A stretch of 64,000 nt of DNA, taken from contig BSYQ01000001.1 of the NCBI GenBank assembly GCA_030272585.1, positions 3,348,001-3,412,000 of the forward strand. Direction: 5' to 3'. Shown one piece after another: positions 27,239 to 35,163 of this stretch; positions within the stretch are counted from its first letter, which is position 1; every line of letters starts with the position of its first letter. A program made the translations under genes and the position numbers. The notes below the pieces were generated by a model. The model was not told the DNA's origin, ran no database searches, and saw only the letters and a program-made list of their open reading frames with translations. This DNA is from Bryopsis sp. KO-2023 (lineage: Eukaryota; Chlorophyta; Ulvophyceae; Bryopsidales; Bryopsidaceae).

Positions 27239-27775
27239 CTACTGTGAGCCTTTCCCCCTCTCCGCCACCCTGTATGAGTTCCAACGTTCCCAGTCTTTCC
27301 TCAACTCGACAGGTGGGTTAGATACTGCCTGCGAAGGGGGGTCAAACTCCTCGGGAAGAATTCGCCTCAACACTTCATGGTACGCGATCCGGCCATCTCC
27401 TTGGAGCAACACAGAGTTCAACAATCTTCTCCCTATTTCCAAGTCTACAATTAAGAAAATTCAACGCCCACTGGCGACAACAACAACAATGGGTTTTCGC
27501 GCGAGATGTTCAAAGCTCCATCAAATTCTGGAATTCGGCGTTGCGCTCTTCGTGGAGTGTGGTGCAACACCTGGTGTTCTGTACTTCTGCAGGGCCGCAG
27601 AGATTTCTTCGTCCAACAGAGTGACGTTGAACTCGCACAGGAACTCTTTGAAGCTTTTTTCGTCGATCAACCCTGTCTGCTCCTTGTCCAGTTGCCGCAG
27701 TGATGTCCTGGCCATATGGGGCCCGTGGAGCGATCTTTGTATTATCTTTGTCGCAAGGATGGACTCAAAATCAAC
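27239..27775 (-). CDS. EF-hand protein, 3'-terminal exons
   Basis: Two exons on the minus strand splice in phase: 27775-27571 and 27444-27239 (stop). The first encodes a helix-loop-helix resembling an EF-hand (RQLDKEQTGLIDEKSFKEFL, loop D-x-E-x-T-G-x-I). The second carries another loop-like segment (QGDGRIAYHEVLRRIL) followed by a Pro-rich polar tail. Such pairs bind calcium, but neither loop is a perfect 12-residue consensus. The 5' part of the gene was not resolved: coding-like pieces occur up to about 28130 (for example a stretch reading STLRLGDERRKVETQLFRHT), but I could not connect them. The family is unassigned beyond EF-hand-like. Confidence 0.45.
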
Positions 27776-28733
27776 CTGCCGTCAAGCGCAATCGAAATCT
27801 AAAGACCAAGTCTGGATGTGAGCACAAACTCTTCACAAGATAGACCGTATCTGTGAGATCGTCTGTGTAACTGAACGTGCCTGTAACGGTCCCGACGAAG
27901 CAACTGGGCTTCCATCGGATGTATCGTGTCGAAAATGAGCACCGTATTCTGAATTCCAATCTCTCTCGACCCCCTGCGTTGCCACACAACAATCTCAACG
28001 AATTGCATCTGCAGCTCAGAGTTCCATGGCGTGCGTTGCCAGCTGGAATGTGATCTGATTGCCATTGGGGTTAGAGGTGTGACGAAAGAGTTGAGTCTCC
28101 ACCTTTCTCCGTTCGTCCCCCAGCCTGAGAGTTGAGCCGTGCATTCTTGACCTTGTCAACGATTAGCGAGTATCAGGCAAGAGCACCCAAGATCGAGTCT
28201 CATAACGCTACACATTGGGCTAGAAAACCCCCAGTGAGTATGGTGCTGGAGAGCGACCACAGGAAAGGGAAAGGTTAAGTTTCCGCATGTTTATAGAAGT
28301 ATTGTACATCTCCTTTTGGTTAGAATGTCTCCAGGTTTCACAAAGCTTTCAGGCATCACTGGGAATTTCGGTATTCACTCAACCAGACTGAATCAATTTT
28401 AACAGTGCAACCAAGCCAGACTGAATCGATACCCACAGTTCGAATACAGGCTCAAGAACACCAGGCAAGCAACAGTCCATTTGAACGATTTGCTGGAAAG
28501 ATAGTATCACAATCACTTTACACTAATCCGAAAGAACCATACTGGACAGAAACTCAAAAAAAACATCATACACATCGAAATTGATTGCCTCGCCAAAATT
28601 TCATTTGAAAGGACGGCACGGTCCTTCTCCCAGCAATCGACCGCAAAACCCCTGCAAACGCTGTCTGCAGCGTGAAGCAACAAAACCAGAAATCGAAAAA
28701 GAAGAAATAATAATACACCCCTTGGACGAACGC
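27776..28733. other. Unresolved 5' part of the EF-hand gene plus spacer
   Basis: The left part (27776 to about 28130) probably holds upstream exons of the EF-hand gene on the minus strand, but competing open frames prevent a firm call. From about 28150 to 28733 nothing coding is seen; this should be the 3' flank of the Nudix-like gene. Confidence 0.35.
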
Positions 28734-30242
28734 TCAGGGGGCTTGCCAATTCGCTCTCCATGCCCAGTGCAACTGTAGTACTCCATCTTTGCAGTTCTCA
28801 ACAGTTACAAATTTGCCGGCATTGGGGAGCCCCTCGACTTTTACCTCGACCCTGTGACATTGATACTGAAAAAACAGCACACACCATCCACTCGTATATA
28901 CGGTTCCAGACCATTCACAACATAAGGGTTGATAATGGAGCATATTTCAGGAAACTGTTGCATTTCATAAGAAAAGGAAAGTCTTTTTACCTGGCACCGC
29001 AATTGGGGGTACGAAACGGAAACAGAGGATTCCACGGTTTGTCTGTAACTACTGTCGTCGACAGTAATCTATATCCAACCACACAAACAATATCAGTGTC
29101 AGTTTCTTATCAAAGAGCATCAAACCGGAGCTCCGCTGACCAGGTCTGACATAGCAGGATGATTCCCCCCCAAAAAAAACCACCAGCGTAGAAAATTTTG
29201 AGGGAAAAAAAAACACAACAGCAAAAAGGGAAAAAGGTTGAATGTGACCTTTGGGTTGCTGGGAAGGATGGATCCGAGCTCTTCCTTTATTGCTCGCTCG
29301 ACAGCAGGCCTCCAAGATTCGGTGGCCACCAATTTCTCGGATAAGGGGAGGCCCCTGGAACGAACACTACCGTTTGGACGAACCTGCTGTTCTTCAACCA
29401 AGACCTGCCCACATAAAGATTAGAAGAACGTGTCAGTGATGGATTGCCTGTCGACACCGAGAAACTGAAAATGCCGTGCATTAGGGTGGGACAATTTAGT
29501 CATTGGATTCAATTTAATATTTTTACGAGAAATCAGGGGAGGGGGGGTCAGCCACAACAACTGACTAATCGTTTGATTCTAGAGTTGTAAACTTGTAAAC
29601 TATTTTGTGCACCACTGCGAAATTCTAAAAGGGTGCTTTCCGTCTCCGACAAAAAAAATGAGCCAAGCTACCACCAGTATCGTTTTTAAGATCTCAATCT
29701 TGGGGTACCAAGATTTAATTTTGCGAAATCCACACCATGTGGATGGAGTGGAATGGTTTGATCTCAATGCTCAGCTCACCTCACCTCGGCTGTTCCGAAT
29801 CAACAGGCTCAGCACCCGGACTGTGCGCACCGGCACTCCATCCGGTGATAAGTGCAAGACACTCTCACCATTTTGGACCTGGGTGAGCCACAACCAGTTC
29901 TTTCAAAATTTTCAGGCGTTGTGGCCTGATCGTTGTGGCCTGATCGGCCAAGGAGGGTGACAATCGATAAATTTGTCAACTTTTGACTTGTGCTTTCTCA
30001 GATTTTGAGTGTCGAATTCCCCCAAACAGAAGTAGAGATCTCCGACCGAAGCTTTGGTGTGGAAGAAAAAAGGTAAAAAATTACATTTGAAATCCACAGA
30101 AACACACCTCGTCGAAGAGCTCTGCGACGGTTTTAGCAGTGCCGACTCCATACGAAAAAACGTTGACCCCGTTGTCTTGCAGCCAAACAGCCAAGTCCTC
30201 CGTTCTGGCTCCGTCGAAAACCGCAGGCTTCGGCTCCGTCAT
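28734..30242 (-). CDS. Nudix-like protein, probably organelle-targeted (5' end uncertain)
   Basis: Five exons on the minus strand join in phase: 30242-30108, 29878-29780, 29404-29249, 29068-28991 and 28865-28734 (stop), giving about 199 residues without the uncertain 5' end. The body reads VFDGARTEDLAVWLQDNGV, ESVLHLSPDGVPVRTVRVLS, VLVEEQQVRPNGSVRSRGLP, then PLSEKLVATESWRPAVERAIKEELG, which has the spacing of a Nudix box. It has Ala where the first Glu of the REUxEE core is expected, so hydrolase activity is doubtful. A SYPQL segment and a C-terminal HWAWRANW follow. Plant genomes encode similar chloroplast Nudix-fold proteins of unclear function. A candidate first exon at 30692-30587 encodes a Ser/Arg/Leu-rich leader (MHLVRGGNARLMSLPAKLLR) ending at a GTATGT donor and would suit an organellar signal, but its phase does not fit the next exon directly. 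The start is therefore provisional. Confidence 0.65.
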
Positions 30243-30829
30243 AACGAACCTCCCCAAACAGAAGTCAAAACGGAGGAGCCCCAGGTTCACGGCCGCGGCA
30301 TGAGTTCTGCAACAGCAGCGGGTGTTTTTGCGCGAAGGTCCAGCGCTTCCCAGGAAGCCACGTGTGCCTTTGACCGATGAGCAAGTATTTCCTGCGCGAA
30401 AGGACCGGGGAGGTCAGCGAAAACGATCCTCCAAAGACCTTTAAGAGATAGGCGATAAAAGCGTCACGTGTATCGTCAGCAGCGCTCGTTTCCCCGACTT
30501 GATGTTTATTTCGCTTGGGTGGTGGGGGTCGTACGTTCAACGACGAACGGTTAGGGGGAAAGTCAACAGCCGTGAAGCCCACATACCGTCCGGGTGTTCC
30601 GTAGCGAAACTCCTCCCATAGAGAGTTGTGCTGCGAAGGAGTTTGGCGGGCAAAGACATCAGCCGAGCATTGCCTCCGCGAACGAGATGCATTCTTTGCT
30701 CGTCACCGAGCACTACATCGCCCTCACACCGGGATTCCTTGGATTTCGTACGAATACTCGTAAGCACATCCCCCGTTGCTATCTACTCCACGATCGACGT
30801 GGTGCTGACATGGCACTCTGACTAAACCG

Positions 30830-30930
30830 GCGCGCGCCGGTCTACCTCGCGGTCGCGGCGAACGCGCCGGTCTACCCCGCTCGCGGCGCGCCGGTCGCGC
30901 TAACCCTAAACCCTAAACCCTAAACACCTA
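30830..30930. repeat. GC-rich repeat followed by telomere-like CCCTAAA repeats
   Basis: GC-rich DNA with repeated CGCGCCGGTCTAC-type words (about 30830-30900) runs into three consecutive CCCTAAA units (about 30904-30925) and degenerate variants such as CACCTAAACC. CCCTAAA is the plant-type (Arabidopsis) telomere unit. At three perfect units this is an interstitial telomeric repeat, not a chromosome end. It lies about 40 bp before the start of element A and about 140 bp upstream of the candidate first exon of the Nudix-like gene. Confidence 0.75.
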
Positions 30931-30961
30931 AACCTTAACCCCCAATTCCTCGATCCAGGGC

Positions 30962-31115
30962 TGTAGGAGAGAAGTGATTGTATGACTCAGTTGGGAGGGT
31001 TAGGATTGTGAGTGGTCAGGAAGAAGGACAGTTAGAGTTTGGTTACTGTCATGTCGAATTGGGAAGTATTAAATGTGGGCCAGCGAACAGATGTTTGTAA
31101 GATTTTGACACAGTC
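30962..31115 (+). repeat. 5' LTR of element A (first 154 bp; 3' limit unclear)
   Basis: Identical over 154 bp to 44222-44375. The sequence continues to the hAT insertion at 31249 but can no longer be compared, because the 3' copy is interrupted by element B. Confidence 0.85.
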
Positions 31116-31248
31116 TTATCATTTAGTTGGTGGCCAAGAAGGGGAAGCAGAGTTGCTTTGCTCTGACGGCCTTTTGAATTGAATATTGTTCTTCGTCTCC
31201 TATTTTTTCGACTATTCCTGTGATATCTTTGGCCGACGCCACGACGAC

Positions 31249-31600
31249 CATACTATGGATCCGATCACGATCTAATCGGTCACGGATTGATCGGTCCGAC
31301 CGATTAAATCGTGATCGGGTTTTCCCGATCAGATCGATCGCCGATCAAATCGGTTTGGCCGATCATCGATGGAGATCGGCCGATCACCATTCTGATCGGC
31401 TGACCGATGAAATCGGCCGACTATGAACGGCCGATCACGATCACACCGTTCGACATCGGCCGATCAAGCGCCGACCGGGCGAGGCGCTTGATCGTGATCG
31501 TGGTCGTGATCGGTTGCGCCGTTCAAAGTCGGTTCGCGCCGATTATGATCGGCGCAAGGCCGATTATGATCGGCCCCTCGTTACGTAGCCGCATCTGGTC
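31249..31600. promoter_or_regulatory. Left hAT terminus with GATCGG subterminal repeat array
   Basis: After the 13-bp inverted repeat, GATCGG, CGATCA and CGATCACGATC words recur every few bases. Such arrays are the usual binding platform for hAT transposases and may also contain the transposase promoter. The same array, with small differences, forms one end of both non-autonomous copies. Confidence 0.75.
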
Positions 31601-31914
31601 ATGCTTGGCGCCGGTGGTTACTCACGGTCTGTTCGTACACGGATTCTGTTCCCATCAACACCTTATACTGCTCAGGTCACCTCGTGGCCACTCGCGACGT
31701 GGAAAATGGTTCGGCATGGAAAGGGAAAAGCGCGCGTTACTGCCCCAAAACAGCTGCACCGTATCTTCGGACCACAGAGGCGGAGTGGATCTGGAACCGG
31801 ATCTGCGGAGGGTTTGGGAAGTCGTCCTGAGGGCAGTGTTCCATCCGTGGAGCAACAGGGCTCAGGGCGAACGTCCGACCCCGAAAACAGTGCGTTACTC
31901 CAATTTCTGAGCTG

Positions 31915-34350
31915 GTGTGTTGCTTTGTTTTCAACCTGGTCACTGGAGGTGACTGCCTTGTGCAACTGACTCAGCTAGGGGGGTGGGTGAAGTGTTTGTG
32001 CCGCCCTGCAGTGATAGGATCTGGTACAATTGAGACACTGCTGATTGCAGATGTGAATCCAGATGGTGGGAAGCAGGGTAATACCTGGGTTGATCCGATG
32101 TTTGTGACAAATGAAGCTGGAAAGCTGATGCTGTTCAAGGATCAACGTAACAAGACTGTTGTATCATGCAGAATCTGTGGTGACAACCTTGTATATATCA
32201 AGGGTGGCAGGATCCCACTTGTCAACCATGCAGCCAAACATGGTATCAGAAGCAGCACTGAACTGGACCTGGCTGTTAGTGTTGGATTCGATGTTTATCG
32301 AGCACAAGTTGTAGAGCATGAGGAAAGGAATCAGAAACGGAGCCGACAGGGGGAAAAGATCATATCGTTTGGGAAGCAAAAAACCCTGACATACGTCTCA
32401 AAATGGGGGGCCACTTCCCGGGAGTTCAAACAGTATCGGGACAAGGTGATGTGCTTTGTGGTCAGTACTGGGGCACCGTTCAGAATCGTGGAAGACGACC
32501 ACTTTCGCAAACTCTGCAGCCAACTGAACGCATCTGCTCCGGCTCTGTCGGCCAAATCCATGTCCCATTGTGTTGGTCAGGCTGCCAAGGATCTGAGGAA
32601 GAAGTTGCAGGAACTGAATCTGACCAGATTTAGACCCTGTTTTGTTGCTGACGGGTGGTCCCAGCAACACAAGCACTGGCTTGCCATGGGCGCCGTGTAT
32701 ATCCACCGGGATCTGGAACGGGACATGTTCGAACTGAAGCGGATCAGCCTCGGCACCTGGGAGATGAACGGAACTGCAACTGCTAAGATGATCTGCCAAA
32801 AAATGAACGAAATCAGGAAGGAGTTCAATCTGGATCAGTATCGGGCCAGCATAGTCACAGATCATGAGGCCAGGATGGGTCTCGCTTGCGAGCAGGAGAA
32901 TCTGTACGACTGGCACGGATGCGGAACCCATCGGATCAACCTCGGTGTCAAGAAAGCCTTCAAGCACGCCCCAACTGATCTGAGCAATTTAGTGACCAGG
33001 GTACACGACATCTGCAGGACCGTCATGGGTGCCTCCACTCATTGGGAAAAGCTGAAGGAGTTTCAGATCAATCGGGTGGGGAAAGAACGAGCTGAACAGG
33101 AAGCACAACGTGCCCAGGCTGCCCGCCAATTGGTGGCTGATCAGATCGCTTCATCGACGGGTGCCTCAGGGGTAGGCATCAGCATGGTTGATCAGACCCT
33201 GCCTGTAGATTTAGAGGAGGAGGTTCAGATTGTGGATGCTCCAGAAGAGGAGGCTAATGAGAACGAAGACCTGAGTCAGGAGCAAGCTGACCAAATAGCA
33301 CCTGACCGGATGTATTCAAGCGATGAAGAGCCTTGTCCCGACGATCTGGATGATGTGGAGGAACCTGCCGACTGCCCTGGACCTGTTCGGAGATCACAGA
33401 AAGTGCTGAGATTGACCTTGGAAGTGGAGACCCGCTGGAATTCAACCTGGTATATGATACATCGGTTTCTGATCCTGAAACCTGATTTGATCAAGCTCCT
33501 TGTACTCCTTCCCCCCCAATACATGCTCAGCTCTGAAGACTGGAGTACCCTGCTGGAATTGTACCACACTCTGAAGCCGTACAAGGAAGCCACGAAAGTA
33601 TTGGAGGCAGAAAAAAAGGTTACGGGCAGTGCCGTTCTGATGCTCATGGCCCGGATCAGTGCTGCGGTAGACGCCATGGTGTTTCAGGATCAAAATGTGA
33701 CAGCCTTTCGGGACAAACTCCGCACCTTCATGGACAAGGAATTCGATGACCCCGAATGGCTCCTGGCAGTGGGGTGCATGCAGCATCTGGATCCGACCCG
33801 CCTGGCACTGGACGACCCTGAGCTGACTCGGTATCTGTGGGGATCCCGGGGAGCCTTTCCAAAACTGGTGCACCAATATCCCAGGCCTGATCAGTGGGTT
33901 GCAGATGTGCTGAAGGAGTGCGTGCACCTGATGGAGGAATACCAGGGCAGATCAGAAAACAACCCAACAGTTCCCCCTCACCGCGAACGAGGAGATCGAA
34001 GGAAAAAAAAGAAAAATGAGAATCCAGAACGGGACTGGCTGAGTGTGTGTCCTCCTCCTTCTGGTCCGGGCGGTTCTTTGTCTGAGGAGTGGAACAGATT
34101 TTGTGGGGTGAGAAGAGTGATTCAAAGTACTGCATCTGTTCTGGATTGGTGGAGGGTACACCAAATTGTGTTCCCAACAGTTTCGGCGCTGGCTGCGGAA
34201 TACCTTTGCATCCCTGCCTCCAGCGCATCTGTTGAGCGGATGTTCAGTGTGAATGGACATCAGCTCAACAAGCGCAGGAGGCAGATGGAGGTGTCCAAAG
34301 TGCGGGATCTGACCTTGATCCGGGACAATCTGCATATGCTCAGTGAATGA
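31915..34350 (+). CDS. hAT transposase with BED-like zinc finger
   Basis: 811 residues in one open frame. Near residues 85-109 lies a zinc finger of the BED type (CRIC...NHAAKH, spacing C-x2-C-x16-H-x3-H) for binding the subterminal repeats. The RNase H-like catalytic fold is marked by VADGWSQQHKHW (Asp about 246), IVTDHEARMG (Asp about 316), the CGTHRINL motif (about 336-343) and TRWNST (about 505-510). The C terminus carries the classic hAT dimerisation segment (SASVERMFSVNG...LTLIRDNLHML). An acidic stretch lies around residues 430-485, and a short Lys-rich run (RRKKKKNE) lies in the C-terminal third. The first in-frame ATG is used; the roughly 75 residues before the zinc finger are unremarkable, so a later start or an upstream intron is possible. 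Confidence 0.93.
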   Translation: MCCFVFNLVTGGDCLVQLTQLGGWVKCLCRPAVIGSGTIETLLIADVNPDGGKQGNTWVDPMFVTNEAGKLMLFKDQRNKTVVSCRICGDNLVYIKGGRIPLVNHAAKHGIRSSTELDLAVSVGFDVYRAQVVEHEERNQKRSRQGEKIISFGKQKTLTYVSKWGATSREFKQYRDKVMCFVVSTGAPFRIVEDDHFRKLCSQLNASAPALSAKSMSHCVGQAAKDLRKKLQELNLTRFRPCFVADGWSQQHKHWLAMGAVYIHRDLERDMFELKRISLGTWEMNGTATAKMICQKMNEIRKEFNLDQYRASIVTDHEARMGLACEQENLYDWHGCGTHRINLGVKKAFKHAPTDLSNLVTRVHDICRTVMGASTHWEKLKEFQINRVGKERAEQEAQRAQAARQLVADQIASSTGASGVGISMVDQTLPVDLEEEVQIVDAPEEEANENEDLSQEQADQIAPDRMYSSDEEPCPDDLDDVEEPADCPGPVRRSQKVLRLTLEVETRWNSTWYMIHRFLILKPDLIKLLVLLPPQYMLSSEDWSTLLELYHTLKPYKEATKVLEAEKKVTGSAVLMLMARISAAVDAMVFQDQNVTAFRDKLRTFMDKEFDDPEWLLAVGCMQHLDPTRLALDDPELTRYLWGSRGAFPKLVHQYPRPDQWVADVLKECVHLMEEYQGRSENNPTVPPHRERGDRRKKKKNENPERDWLSVCPPPSGPGGSLSEEWNRFCGVRRVIQSTASVLDWWRVHQIVFPTVSALAAEYLCIPASSASVERMFSVNGHQLNKRRRQMEVSKVRDLTLIRDNLHMLSE

Positions 34351-34429
34351 TCTGTTCTGTCCTGTTTTGCCTAGGTTCTTCTTGGATGGGTGGGTGCTGG
34401 GTATACATGTTCTGATATGTTCTGCTGAC

Positions 34430-34907
34430 CTGTTTTTTTTTTATATGTTGTGTTTTTTTTGATATGTTGTGTTTTTTTTGATATGATGTTTTTTTTTTGA
34501 TATGATCTAGCCTGTTTTTTTTTTTGATATGATCTGGCCTGTTTTTTTTGTTGATATGATTTGGCCTGTTTTTTTTTTGGATATGATCTGGCCTGTTTTT
34601 TCTGGAGATGTAAACAAGATTTCAGAACTTCAAAAGTGTCTTAACATTTATGAATCATTTCCAAGTTGGAAATTCCAACCCTTAAGACTCCAAAACACAT
34701 AACTCAGGGCTGAGCAGCAAATAATCAGAAAACATTCTTACACCAAAGCCCATAAGTCCATACAATCCAAAAGTGTCTTAACATTTATGAATCATTTCCA
34801 AGTTGGAAATTCCAACCCTTAAGACTCCAAAACACATAACTCAGGGCTGAGCAGCAAATAATCAGAAAACATTCTTACACCAAAGCCCATAAGTCCATAC
34901 AATCCAA
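34430..34907. repeat. T-rich tandem repeat and a 138-bp direct duplication
   Basis: Just beyond the transposase stop, a run of short units of the type T8-GATATG(A/T)T repeats several times (about 34430-34600). It is followed by two tandem copies of an approximately 138-bp block (about 34631-34768 and 34769-34907) that appear nearly identical. This is the spacer between the two convergent genes of the hAT and may contain their termination signals. Confidence 0.7.
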
Positions 34908-35163
34908 GCACTTGACCACCGAACAAAACAGATATGTGGCTCATAAGATCACCATGTTCATTACAACTCCCGTGCACAAAAAAACTGAACAGATCCTCAG
35001 AAAAAAAAGCACGGCAGCTCCAGAAAACAGACGAATCAAAAACAGCGTCAAATTCAAAACCCAATCAGTTGTGAAGGTCCAGATAAGATAAGATCAGGTC
35101 AGGTTTGGGGTTCACCATTGGTTGGGGGGAGGAGATAAGATAAGATCAGATCAGGTTTGGGGT

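Noticed and set aside
30904-30925. A true chromosome end
   Set aside because: Only three perfect CCCTAAA units with unique-looking and mobile DNA on both sides; interstitial.
31249-31600. Satellite DNA or CRISPR-like array from the regular GATCGG words
   Set aside because: Words are short, in both orientations and irregularly spaced; they are explained as hAT subterminal repeats, confirmed by the same arrays at the other copies.
31407-31910. Open frames between the left hAT end and the transposase
   Set aside because: They read through the subterminal repeats and carry no domain; at most part of the transposase leader.
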